In this document: in pieces, positions 11,201 through 20,394 of the stretch
How positions within the stretch are numbered: position 1 is the first letter of the stretch
How the letters are laid out: each line of letters begins with the position of its first letter
Source: Plantago elongata
Taxonomy: Eukaryota; Streptophyta; Magnoliopsida; Lamiales; Plantaginaceae
Reading direction: 5' to 3'
NCBI GenBank assembly: GCA_036897095.1
Contig: JAYMSP010003046.1
Location: 1-21,366 of the forward strand
DNA: 21,366 nucleotides
Notes under the pieces: generated by a model
Seen by the model: the letters and a program-made list of their open reading frames with translations, nothing else
What the model was told of the DNA's origin: nothing
The model's database searches: none
Made by a program: the position numbers and the translations under genes

Positions 11201-12205
11201 CCTTAATAGGTATTTCTGATCCCTCCACTGTGGTTTATGCGAGATTACTGGGGTTCTCTTTGATCTTTTATTGTCCGTATGCTGTATGCACCTTATTAGT
11301 ACTACAGTGGATCATTAATACATCCATGTTCTTTTCTACTCATGATGTGTAATGTATAAAGTATAACCATCAGGTTACCATAATCTTTTGTATGAGTACA
11401 CTAAGCTTGACTGACCCAACTTGATGTTATTATTTAATAAGTAGTATTTCTCAGTTGGAAGTATTCTCAACTTCTCATCTTCTACATACTATAAAAGAGT
11501 AACATCATGCCTTCCTTTAAACGTTTATCTGCTTGCTCGTGCTGCTATTTTTTACGCTTATATGGATGTGTGATATTCTAATAATTTAACATAAGCTTTT
11601 CGTACATTTGGCTATTATGTGGCATTGGAACTTGGATTTTGCTAAGGCTGCTTGATTTTAAAAAGTGGGATCAATAAACCTGCATATTTTAAATTTAAAA
11701 GTCTGTTCGGCTTATTTGGTGATTTGAATTCCAACAACATTCTAAACTAGCAAAGTAATACGCATGCAGTGAACTCCTCAAGGCATACTCTGAATGTCAA
11801 AACGGTGCTGACATGATCTCAGTCCAAAATGAGTGGCTTGCACAGCAACGCTCCCAAGCTTCTGCTGACCTCAGTAGTCAAACAGGTGCTTATTTCCTTA
11901 AGATGACCTCAGTGGACTACTTTACTGCCTTCAACTGTTGTCATTTCAGTGATTACCTTTTTTATTTCCTGGGAATGAGTTGATAATTTTGCACTTTTCA
12001 AGGCGGCAGATAGGTCTTAAGGGTCACATTACTTTTTGCTGTTCATGACGAAGGATTGATGTGCAGCTTTTGCATTTCAGGAGAACATTCTACATCCAAG
12101 AAAGACACAGACGGATTCTCCAATGATTCTGATGATGGCCTTCCCCCGCTTGAAAGAAATATGAATCATTTATGCTTGGAGGAAAGTGAAGAAGAAAGCG
12201 AGTGA
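8257..12205 (+). CDS. TSR3: 18S rRNA aminocarboxypropyltransferase TSR3
   Basis: Ten exons with GT-AG borders: 8257-8348, 8421-8461, 8593-8645, 8937-9002, 9246-9286, 9723-9859, 10680-10770, 11138-11209, 11770-11885 and 12081-12205. They join to 834 bases, a complete 277-residue protein. TSR3 transfers the 3-amino-3-carboxypropyl group of S-adenosylmethionine to a methylated pseudouridine of 18S rRNA (m1acp3Psi), a late step of 40S maturation in the cytoplasm. Residues 1-45 are a basic, Gln/His-rich tail. Residues 61-80 ([20 protein letters not shown]) are the hallmark RLI-like segment. Next come the DUF367 motifs [34 protein letters not shown] (about 147-158) and [11 protein letters not shown] (187-197). 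The C-terminal 40 residues are acidic and Ser-rich ([18 protein letters not shown]), as in other eukaryotic TSR3 proteins. The ATG at 8257 is the first in frame; upstream codons in that frame contain no ATG. I see no broken splice site or frame. Length and motifs are normal for the family. Confidence 0.95.
9362..9620. mobile_element. MITE in TSR3 intron 5
   Basis: A 259-bp segment is bounded by perfect 15-bp inverted repeats: TATGGGGCTGATTGG at 9362-9376 and its reverse complement at 9606-9620. It contains a small hairpin just inside the left end (CATCCAAA...GTTTGGATG) and several copies of a GCATTTAA word. It has no coding capacity. The target-site duplication is unclear, at most TA. The GGGGCTGATTGG-type terminus resembles PIF/Harbinger or hAT MITEs, and the family remains open. 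It lies in a 436-bp intron and leaves both splice sites intact. Confidence 0.7.
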
Positions 12206-12837
12206 TGGACTATCACTACGCACAAAGTAAAACATATAACCAACAGTCGTAGCATACCTGAAGCTGCAGTGCTGTCATAATCTATTTTAGTTGCTACTGT
12301 AGATTTACGAATTCTTGACTAGTTTTGTCGACTTGCCTAGTCAGATGCATAATGTTTTGAATAATATACAGTATAGTTTTTTGTCTAAATTTTGTAACAT
12401 TTTCCCATTTTTTTAAAGAGATTTGAATGTAGCAAAATTATTGATTGAAACCAGAAGAATGACAACAAATCAGTGTCAATGTGTTGATATGATCTGGCAC
12501 ATAATTGTAATTTGTAGCATGAAGTGTAACTTTTACCAGACGGTGATTGAGTGAATTGAAAATGTTACTCCCATTGATCACAATCTTCATTGTGACTAAT
12601 TCAAAATGATGTCTTCTGGCCACTAGTGGACAGATCGAAATTTCGAATCACTTTTTAACCGTTTAAAAAAAAAAAAAAAAAAAAATGTGAGAAATTGTAG
12701 ATTAATGTCAGAGAGACACTCTACCTTCTTACTTCATCTTAACCTTCTTACTTCAATTTAAACTACTTTGGAGACTCAGACAATTTGAACTCTATGCTGT
12801 TTTTGTGTTGTTTGCTAAGAGTTCCCCTATGTCATAG
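12206..12837. other. TSR3 3' UTR and 3' flank
   Basis: The first 150-200 bases after the stop are probably the 3' UTR, with AATAATATA-type words near 12360 that could serve as polyadenylation signals. A run of 21 A bases lies at 12665-12685; it could be a poly(A) tail from a retroposed fragment, but no recognisable body precedes it. A direct repeat of CCTTCTTACTTCA occurs at about 12723 and 12742. No gene is seen. Confidence 0.5.
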
Positions 12838-12897
12838 ACAACTGGTTTTGGAAATGCTTGTACAAGTATATCCTAATTTTAAAACTTATTAGTAAAT

Positions 12898-13066
12898 GTA
12901 GTTGGAAAAGCTATCTACTAGTTGGTTAGTAACTTTTTTTATTTTTAATAATCTAATTAGCTTCTCGAACCAGCTACCTTTTCAATTTGTTTCAGAAGCT
13001 GCGTGTTCACGTAACAAATTTTAAAAAAAAAACTTTTTAAAGTTGAAAAGCTAATTGAAAAGTTAA
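12898..13066. mobile_element. Small hAT-like non-autonomous insertion in the LINE
   Basis: This 169-bp segment is flanked by an exact 8-bp direct repeat, TAGTAAAT (12890-12897 and 13067-13074). The interior has GAAAAGCTA words in both orientations (GGAAAAGCTATC near the left end; TTAGCTTCTC in the middle; TTGAAAAGCTAATTG near the right end). Removing it with one repeat copy joins the LINE reading as ...LVNNGSSLG. An 8-bp duplication is typical of hAT elements. Clear terminal inverted repeats are not visible, so the class is tentative. Confidence 0.5.
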
Positions 13067-13642
13067 TAGTAAATAATGGCTCATCTTTGGGATGATGTTG
13101 ACTGTGATAAAGTGGATATTTTGACATGAAAACTAGTATTTACGTTTTCATTTTTTTTCATTGTACTGCTGAAACTCAGCTCATACTTTAAGGTTTGGAA
13201 ATTTTCCGACGAAAAATAATGGGAATGTACATAATCTAGTGGAGGAAGTGCCTAATCAGATTGTTAATTCTATATTAGGCATTCCCACTCCTATCTTCCC
13301 ACAAAATTACATGGAAGTATGATGTTTCAAAATGTTTTACTGTGGAGAGTACATATAATACTTTGATGCAAAGGAAGAATTTAGAACCATCTTTACCTTA
13401 ATGTATGAAAAAGCTTGAACTTTATCATAGAATCATAGTGTTTTTGTGGTTAGCAATCCTTAATAGATTATCAACCGCATCTATACTTTATCAATTTAAC
13501 TTCCTTGACTCCCCTATTTGTTGACATTTTTTGTGTGGGCTGGAAACCATGGAACAATTGTCATTTAAATGTGCTAATTTTGAGTTTGTACGTAGAAGGT
13601 TGTTTCCATCAAGCTTTCTGGCTCAGTCTACATTTATTGTAG

Positions 13643-14118
13643 GAGAAAAATTTGAGAATGGTACCTTAAATTATACCATATCACGTTTTGATATCTTTAT
13701 TTGATACATTATAATTTTTATACCTTTCGCTAACTTGCAGTCCAATTTTACACTCCGTTAGTTGGATTTGATGGTTCCTTCAATTTGGACGAATTAGACT
13801 GATTTAAGGCGGACTGGACGAATTTTCAGTCGCTAAATAGCTAGAGAGTCCATATTATCCTCTTGTATATTCTCTTCATCTTCATATACAAGAGGATATT
13901 AATTCTCTAGCTACTTAGCAGCGAAAATTCGCCAGTACGTCCATAAATCGGTCTAATTCAGTCCAAATTGATGAACTGTCAAATCCGACTAACGGAGTAT
14001 TAAAATAGGATGGGAAGTTAACGCGAGGTATAAAAATTGTACCGTGTCAAATAAAGGTACCAAAACGTAATATGGTACAACTTAAGGGTATCATTTTTGA
14101 ATTTTGTTTTTCAGTCCC
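13643..14118. mobile_element. 476-bp foldback MITE, probably Mutator-like
   Basis: The element is almost one complete palindrome. The left arm (13643-13870) and right arm (13884-14118) pair over nearly their whole length. Matched words include CTCCGTTAG / CTAACGGAG, ATTTTTATACCT / AGGTATAAAAAT, AATTTGGAC / GTCCAAATT and TAGCTAGAGA / TCTCTAGCTA. The innermost 14-bp stem is perfect (13857-13870 with 13884-13897) around a 13-base loop. The flanks are TTTATTGTAG (13633-13642) and TTTATTCTAG (14119-14128), 9 of 10 identical, which fits a Mutator-type duplication. The right end reads ...CAGTCCC, and its complement GGGACTGAAAAAC is a familiar kind of MULE terminus; the left end seems to have lost a few bases. 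No ORF. Confidence 0.85.
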
Positions 14119-14444
14119 TTTATTCTAGATATTGTTTTTCAAAATCCTATCTAAAACTCATATTTCATTTTGTGTGGCTTTATGGAGCTTTTGGCAGTTC
14201 CGTAATAGCTTCTTATTTCAAAAACAAAGTTTTTATGTAATGATGTTTGGAACCAAATTCTCATGACTTGTACTGATCTTTCAATTCGGTTTCCTGCTCA
14301 TCATCAAAAAATTGCTGGAAATGTAACCTCGTGTAAATGGACTCTCGATGATTTCCTCTGTGTTACTATTAATGTGGAGGGGTTTAGAATTTCTGATACT
14401 TTGGGGGTATTATGAGGGATGGGTGTGTGGCCAGGTCATATAGT

Positions 14445-15049
14445 TGTTATGATTATGACTAAATCAGTCCCTCCTAATTCGGAAGAATTAGAATCGAACT
14501 AGAGACAGACAAATTGCACTAAGGTCATGAAGACGAATTATCATCATTACTCGGATGAATTACCAGCAGTAGAGACAAATTACGCGGAAAGCGAGAATAA
14601 CCGCTCTAACTGAAATCGTAAACTTTAGAAGAAACCCAATTCGTATCCTATAGCTCGGGGTCCGATCCAGAGACTATAGTACGGATTGTGGTAGAAGTCA
14701 AGAAATCTGACCTAGAAGGATTCCTCGACCTATAGTCTATAACAGGTCCGAGTTTGGCCGCGTGATGACGACTACCCCTATAATCCAGACCACGTGTTGG
14801 TATGAGCAACAGTCCAGGATTTGGGGGATTCCGTTCCCCGAATCAACTCTATATATAGTCCCATTTATTTCACTTGGAAGGTAAGTCACCTACCATATCT
14901 TACTATATTTACTCTCTTTACGCTCCAAAGCTTGAGTTGATTCATTATCCGGTCTTAAAGAGGTCTAAACCTCATTTTCCTAGCTCTGTAGGTACGAACT
15001 TAGGCTCAAGGTGTGTTTTCCCGATCCAAGACATTTTTCCCCCACAACA
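14445..15049 (+). mobile_element. Solo LTR (605 bp) inserted in the LINE RNase H region
   Basis: The segment begins TGTTATG and ends CCCACAACA, giving TGTT...AACA termini as expected of an LTR. The flanking 5-mers are ATAGT (14440-14444) and ATAGC (15050-15054), 4 of 5 identical. An internal TATA box (TATATATAG, 14850-14858) is placed so that the last 170-190 bases would be the R-U5 part. No primer-binding site or internal coding region follows, and the RNase H reading resumes right after it, so this is a solo LTR left by recombination. A Ty3/gypsy (Tat-like) source is a guess from the general look of the R-U5 region. Confidence 0.65.
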
Positions 15050-15867
15050 ATAGCTATGTTATGGATGTGCGGGGAAAACGTCGAACAATGTGTCATAATT
15101 ATTGGTATTATAGCTCGGCTACAATTAGCAGTTAAACTTGGACACCGGTTTATTCAAATTCAATCTGATTATAATGTGGCTCTTCAACATATTGACAGGT
15201 ACCGTCAGCAACACATGATGGCACAGAGTGGTTTGGGCTCCGGCTCTGCCATGCTTGTTGTTGTCCGGAGTGTAAGATTATCAACTTATGTTTGTATATA
15301 CTATATGGGGAATGAAATCAAGTCGCGGAAGCTTTGGCAAAGTTTGGTAGCTCTTTTTTACATCTTCGGTTCACTTGTTTGAAATTGTTGTGTGGGAGAA
15401 TGGCTACTGCTTATTTGCTAGAAATGTTGTATTTTGGGATAGATTGCCTAGTTGGGATGTTATGTAATTTTGAATGATGGGCAATCTTCCGCTCCGGTAC
15501 ACTCTGTAACGCCCCAGATCTGGTTCAGACGTCAAGGGTTGTGCCGAATATTCCAAATACAAATATATATTAAAAATGTCAGAGTAGTACTTATTGCAAG
15601 CTCAACTGTAGTATATGATTCGCAAGTCAAAACATACATCTGTATCAGGTCAGCAGCGGAATACCCAGTCCTAGTGTTAGTCGATCTGCCCGGTCCTTAC
15701 TTCGTGTTCAAAAATCTGGGAAAACGGATTATTGAAACAAGGAGAGTGTCAGTCATAAAGACTCAGTGAGGATGAATATGCGTATGAATGCAAAAGTCCA
15801 GCAAACCACCATAAGTAATTCAAGTACATTTTCAAAATGGGGAAACCGTTAACAGGCAGGCAAGATC

Positions 15868-16190
15868 AATTAACCGAATTGGGGCGTGCGACCCATACAA
15901 TCCGGACAGGTCAGGTAACAGACAGTTCATCGGATTGGGGCATGCGACCCATACAATCCGGATATATCAGATATCAAGCAGATCATCGGATTGGGGCATG
16001 CGATCCATACAATCCAGATAGATCAGGTATCAGGCAATCATCGGATTGGGGCATGCGACCCATACAATCCGGACATATTAGGTATCAGACAAATCATCGG
16101 ATTGGGGCATGCGACCCATACAATCCGGACAGATCAGGTATCAGTCAATCATCGGATTGGGGCATGCGACCCATACAATCCGGACATAGG
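15868..16190. repeat. Minisatellite, six copies of a 55/56-bp unit
   Basis: The phrase ATTGGGGCATGCGACCCATA starts at 15878 (as GGGGCGTGCG), 15934, 15990, 16045, 16101 and 16156. The steps are 56, 56, 55, 56 and 55 bp. Each unit continues CAATCCGGACA, then a variable AGGTATCAG part, then CATCGG. The ATCGGATTGGGG / CAATCCG pair makes each unit a possible hairpin (CGGATTG with CAATCCG). Later units alternate by one base (CAAATCATCGG against CAATCATCGG), giving a 111-bp dimer. Confidence 0.9.
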
Positions 16191-16779
16191 ACTATTTTGG
16201 ATAGTTCAATAGGCAGGCCGGTTTCCCAAGTTTGACAAAAAAAGTGTGGTTGCTTTAAAAATCATTTTTTTGTGCAATGCAGTTCATGAGGAACAGGAAC
16301 AGGAGTAATGTGAAGATGCAGTACGGGAACATGAAACAGGACAGTAATAGGATCATGATAACAGTAAGAGGAAACAGGATCAGGGACAGGACCAATAATA
16401 GTGTCAGTTACCCGACTATCAATCAGGAGTGAATATAGTAACCGTAAGTGTAGCTTAACGGTAAGTTAGAACCCTAGGTCGGAGTCAGGATACGTAGACA
16501 ATACTCGGGATTTCCTACTAGTCAGCAATTGGGGAAATAAATTATCCCGCACGTGAAGGATTCCTAAGTAAAAATCGGCTAAGTAGGTGCGGACGGAAAA
16601 TACAGGGTACATTTACGAAAGGCTAAGACGGGAACAGGTACGCAAACAGGAACAAACACAAGTATGAAAGGGATAAATGATAACAACTTTCCCAAGGCCG
16701 GATGCCGAAAGCCAGTAGTCACTCACCGTTGAGATTTGCTAGTTCAGGCGTTTCAGGAAATCCTGATAAACAGATAGTA

Positions 16780-17405
16780 AAACGGTTTAATATCGAATAG
16801 CTAATATTTTTCTCTATTCAATTGGGTTATCAAAACGTCGTTTTATTTTGTTCGATAAGTACCTATCCGGCTTTTAATTTACTTAACCGGACTTATTTTA
16901 CGAACAGTAATTAACTAACTTGATTTATTTAACTGTGAGTATTTAACATAATTAATTCAACCGTATTTACCTAATTCATTAATTACAACTTAGCGTTTAA
17001 TCATTAACTAGTTAAGCTTAACCTTGAGTAATTGTTAATTATCCTGAATCGTAATTACTTAGGACTAATTAATTACGACTAATAATAATTAATTAAGATA
17101 ATTAACTAATTACATTAATTATCTAGATTAAACTGATGATGACTAGCTAAACGACTAATCATGATTATTTTACATTACCCGTGATTACTTAGCACCAATT
17201 AATTACGGATTAAGACTAATCGTTAATTAAGCTAATTAACAATTACATTAATTCTCCATTACGACGATAATTAGCAAATTAATATGTAATTAACTAGCGA
17301 CTAATTATCGTATGATAATTAACAATTAACTAATTGGTTTATAAAACTAATCGTCAAGATTAATTAACGATAACATAATTACATTACTAACGAGCGTAAT
17401 TAGCT
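16780..17405. repeat. TTAATTA-rich tract with a ~130-bp diverged duplication
   Basis: This is a very AT-rich, AATTAATT-rich tract without ORFs. A block starting CGTAATTACTTAGGAC at about 17050 recurs as CGTGATTACTTAGCAC at about 17180; both continue through CAATTACATTAATT-like words. It probably belongs to the LTR-like block to its left and grew by short duplications. Confidence 0.55.
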
Positions 17406-17410
17406 ATCCG

Positions 17411-17805
17411 CGTTTTGTAAGGAAATTGTCCAAGTTATATGTACTCTTTGTTTAATACATCTTTTTAATAAATAATTTTTTTAATAAATTAGTCATATTC
17501 CTAAAAACTTCAAACACATTAGTCATATATATAAAAAAAACATTCTACAAAATAGTTAAAACTTCTCTACAAATCAGTAATATTCTTAATTTTAGTAACT
17601 TTTTATATTTAACCTTACCTTTCTTAGTGAAAATACATCCTTAAATACATAACTAATCAAACATATATTCTGATAACTAAGAGTCTCTCAAAATAAAAAT
17701 TAAAAAACCAACATTTAATATCTCCAAGGCTTTCAAACGTTATAAATACATCCTAGTCATAAAAACAAGCATCATCCACGTAAGAATCAAACATCTTTAC
17801 TCAAA
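17411..17805. other. AT-rich spacer, nothing recognised
   Basis: No ORF, RNA gene or clear repeat is supported. It contains short A/T runs. At about 17765 there is an isolated ACAAGCATCATC, which resembles the start of the inner motif of the 135-bp tandem repeat that follows and may be an eroded third copy. Confidence 0.5.
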
Positions 17806-18075
17806 ACACCAAGCATGGTATAAAACAAAAAATTAACAAGCATCATCGATTGAAGATGCTTGGTTGTAGACGCTTGCCGATTGAAGATGCTTGCTTGTAG
17901 ACAAGCCCAAAACTCGATTGAAGATGTGAGAGAAAGATGGACACCATGCATCAGTAAAAAAAAAGAACAAACAAGCATCTTCGATTGAAGATGCTTGATT
18001 TTAGACGCCTGCTGGTTGAAGATGCTTGCTTCTAGGACAGGCCCAAAATTCGATTGAAGATGGGAGAGAAAGACG
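17806..18075. repeat. Two 135-bp tandem units with internal hairpins
   Basis: Unit 1 spans 17806-17940 and unit 2 spans 17941-18075, similar over their full length with one extra base in unit 2. Within each unit the word GATTGAAGATG occurs three times (17848, 17879, 17916 and 17983, 18014 as GGTTGAAGATG, 18052), so the unit itself arose from a roughly 31-37-bp motif. At 17972-17997 a perfect 11-bp inverted repeat, CAAGCATCTTC / GAAGATGCTTG, closes on a GATT loop; the unit 1 equivalent (17837-17862) has one mismatch. Confidence 0.85.
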
Positions 18076-18500
18076 ATTGCTGCTTCTGATGATGATGATA
18101 GAATTAATTGGAGATGTTTTGATATTCAATTGAAGGAGAAATTAAGATGCTTATGTAAATCTGTATTCGTGAAGATGCTCGATGGCAATATGAAAAGGAG
18201 TAATTGTGATGCTTGGTATCAATTATAAGTAACGTTCTATTTGGATTTTTGTAGAATGAAGGAGCGAGAAAAATAAATACTTTTATAATTAAATTAATTA
18301 TATGAATCAATTTGTTAAATTTGTTGATGTTTGTAATTGTATTTTTTAACAAATACTCGTACTATGATAAAATTTGAACAATTATGGAAAGGTAGAGAAA
18401 TAGAAACTGATTTGTAGGAAATAAAATGTGTATAACTAGTAAAGATTTGGAATGATATCAATTATGTAATAAACCAAAAAAAAAAAAAAAAACACATCCA
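18076..18500. other. AT-rich spacer upstream of RPL30
   Basis: No gene was seen. The first 150 bases hold scattered AAGATGCT words related to the tandem repeat to the left. A run of A bases lies at about 18477-18492. The minus-strand ORF across 18104-18352 is AT-driven and shows no family features. Confidence 0.5.
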
Positions 18501-18509
18501 AGGTACTAA

Positions 18510-18562
18510 TGGGCCGTTTGGTTGATGGGTTAATGAAAATGGGCCTAAAATGTTCATGGGCC
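18510..18562 (+). promoter_or_regulatory. Three site II (TGGGCC) elements of the RPL30 promoter
   Basis: TGGGCC occurs at 18510, 18540 and 18557, the last about 145 bases before the RPL30 start codon. Site II elements (TGGGCY) are bound by TCP factors and drive ribosomal-protein genes in growing plant tissue. AAAACCTA-like words, one base short of a telo box (AAACCCTA), occur as their complement at about 18620 and 18640 and directly in the leader near 18679; telo boxes often accompany site II. No strong TATA box is seen, which is usual for this gene class. Confidence 0.7.
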
Positions 18563-18701
18563 TAACAAATGCAGTAGCGCGAGTAATATTAGATCTACCA
18601 ATCCAAAGTCGATTGTTATTTAGGTTTTATAGCGATTTAGGTTTTGAGGTAAGGTCTCTGCTCACTTCCACCTGCCGCAAAACCTAGCAAAGGAGACGAA
18701 A

Positions 18702-19847
18702 ATGGTGGCCACGAAGAAGACGGTAATGCTTCTCATCTTCTCCGTTTCAGATTCGATCTGTTTCTTCCTTAATCGGTTTCGATGTGTTTTGTGAATCGAT
18801 ACAGTTTTTGATGGTTCTTGTTCTATGCTCGTTTCTGTCTTGCAGAAGAAGACTCATGAGAGCATCAACAACAGGTTGGCTCTCGTCATGAAGAGTGGCA
18901 AGTACACTCTTGGATACAAGACTGTTCTCAAATCTCTCCGCAGTTCCAAAGGTTTTTTACCCCTCTTTGTTTATTATGTTGATTTTCGGTCATAATCGTT
19001 TGGATTTGTGATTTGTTTCGTAGTTTTGTTAATGATGATTCGTGTTTCAGGGAAATTGATCCTGATCTCGAACAATTGCCCACCGTTGAGGAAATCTGAG
19101 ATTGAGTACTACGCCATGCTTGCCAAAATTGGTGTCCACCATTACAGTGGAAGTAAGTACCGGTATCATCTCATGTTGAATTAGTATACTGCTCTTATTT
19201 ATAGTATAAAGTCGTTTTGTTTATGAGATATGAATTTGGAGTACTGATTTATAATTCGCGATGCTGAAAGTAATATAGCTAGCTATACGTCAGATTGCTA
19301 AATTGCTGTTGTGTCAGTCATCTTTTCATATATGCCAGTTTCAAGACTACCATTCATTTAGTGAACGTTTGCTCCAATTGATTGAATCTCGCTCCAATTT
19401 CTACAAGGATATTTTACTACTATTTAGAGCTTTCTGCGTTGGTAGAGTATTTATTGATTCTTCTGTGTTTCTGTGCTCTGATACAATATATTTGGCACCT
19501 GATGCCCTTTAATCCTATCGGAATGTGAATAGGGTAACACTTTTGAACACAGCCAACTTCTTAAACTTTATGACAATATGAAAGTAGTTAGTTACTAGTC
19601 CTCCTTCAGAGAAGCTATTTTTCTCCACTACCACTCATGCACTTTTGAATCTTTCAGACAATGTTGATTTGGGAACTGCCTGTGGAAAGTTTCACCGTGT
19701 ATCATGCCTCAGCATTATCGACCCAGGTACTTGCTTTATTCATTTTCACTCTGCTTTCTGTTTAACACCCGCTTGTCATATTAAATTGCCCCCCCCTGTT
19801 TTGTAGGTGACTCTGACATTATCAAGACATTGCCTGGCGATAACTGA
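18702..19847 (+). CDS. RPL30: Large-subunit ribosomal protein eL30 (60S L30)
   Basis: Five exons (18702-18722, 18846-18951, 19051-19152, 19658-19726, 19807-19847) join to 339 bases, a complete 112-residue protein, the normal plant length. It starts [18 protein letters not shown] and carries the L7Ae/L30e fold: [19 protein letters not shown] (about 20-38), [40 protein letters not shown] and [14 protein letters not shown]. eL30 is a structural protein of the 60S subunit and belongs to a family that binds kink-turn RNA. In yeast it also binds its own transcript, which cannot be judged here. All introns have GT-AG borders; the first coding exon holds only seven codons, as is common for plant ribosomal-protein genes. 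The ATG lies in good context (GAAAATGGTG). I looked for box C/D snoRNAs in the introns and found none convincing. Confidence 0.97.
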
Positions 19848-20394
19848 ATCCTCACAGTTTTGTTATCCATGGCCTTTTCTATTTATCAATGTTTTCCTAT
19901 TTTCAGATGTAGAACTTGTGAAAGTCATTAAAGTTTTGATCCTGACCTTTGTGTTAGCCCTTTGACATTATATTCTCTAAATCTGAATGCATTTGAGATT
20001 GCTCAATTCTGTATTTTCTAGCTGAAAATGTGTGTTTGCACTTTATTGTTGTCAAGTTTTCAGCTTTTAGAACTGTATTTATGGATTGTCTGTTTCATTT
20101 CATGCCCAGATTGGTATAGTTCATGCTAAAACAAAAGTAACTTGGTATGTGTGATACAATTCATTAAACTTGGCCAAGTCACTTGGTACACATAAAAATG
20201 GATTGGTTTTGTCATATGCTAAACTAATATAGTATTTAACCAGGTTTGCCCATGTTCTACAGTAATAATCTAGTGGTATATCATATCCAGACTTGGTAAG
20301 CCTTAGCAGCCTATTCTTCATGATATCCCTGTTGTTGATGAGCAAAAAAGAAGTCAATTTATTGGCATAGATAGAAGGAAAATTGTCGCTAAAG
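19848..20394. other. RPL30 3' UTR and 3' flank
   Basis: The sequence after the stop is T-rich for about 250 bases and probably includes the 3' UTR; no canonical AATAAA is obvious. From about 20100 it is plain AT-rich spacer up to the satellite array. The minus-strand ORF across 20121-20414 has no recognisable domain and partly overlaps the repeats. Confidence 0.5.

Larger units (their letters stand above)
12838..15470 (+). mobile_element. Degenerate LINE 3' end (zf-RVT and RNase H), split by three insertions
   Basis: Coding traces on the plus strand follow the order of plant L1-type ORF2 C-termini. (a) NNGSSLG near 13075-13095 fits the 'GxGxSI.W' motif. (b) 13195-13632 carries a link motif (VPNQIVNSILGIP), then WKYDVSKCFTVESTYNTLM, VFLWLAILNRLST, a zinc-knuckle remnant around CGLETMEQLSFKC, and EFVRRRLFPSS. 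(c) 14129-14444 holds LWSFWQFRN, then the RNase H start (TINVEG, where the usual first catalytic Asp is Glu) and MRDGCVARSYS. (d) 15050-15470 has LQLAVKLGH, IQIQSD (Asp kept) and an AEALAKFGSS reading near the end. A few stops and frameshifts make it a pseudogene. The pieces run on across the insertions at 12898-13066, 13643-14118 and 14445-15049. No endonuclease or reverse transcriptase core is present, so this is a 5'-truncated copy. Confidence 0.8.
15505..17410 (-). mobile_element. Probable LTR-retrotransposon fragment or solo LTR, antisense; right border uncertain
   Basis: The plus strand begins TGTAACGCCCCAGATCTGG at 15505, immediately after the LINE remnant ends; on the minus strand this would be an LTR ending ...GGGGCGTTACA, common among plant Ty3/gypsy LTRs. 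The block has a base composition unlike its surroundings and no gene. In order it holds about 360 bases of unique sequence, a 55/56-bp minisatellite (15868-16190), a stretch rich in AACAGGA words (16280-16400), unique sequence with ACTCACCGTTGAG (about 16723), and a TTAATTA-rich tract to about 17400. No matching target-site duplication (CACTC on the left) was found on the right. The ORFs at 15452-15769 and 15837-16235 lack any known domain. Confidence 0.4.

Noticed and set aside
12665..12685. Processed pseudogene ending in the A21 tract
   Set aside because: The sequence before it shows no exon-like coding content and no flanking duplication.
15011..15382. ORF of 123 codons as a separate gene
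   Set aside because: Its first codons lie in the solo LTR and the rest is the degenerate RNase H part of the LINE (LQLAVKLGH, IQIQSD).
15868..16190. CRISPR-like array
   Set aside because: The units are continuous 55/56-bp tandem copies without unique spacers, in a plant nuclear context.
18510..18523. MITE terminus (GGGCCGTTTGGTT) at the RPL30 promoter
   Set aside because: The word resembles some PIF/Harbinger ends, but no partner terminus was found nearby and the site II reading fits better.
19153..19657. Box C/D snoRNA in RPL30 intron 3
   Set aside because: Isolated TGATG- and CTGA-like words occur but are not arranged as C/D and C'/D' boxes with a closing stem.
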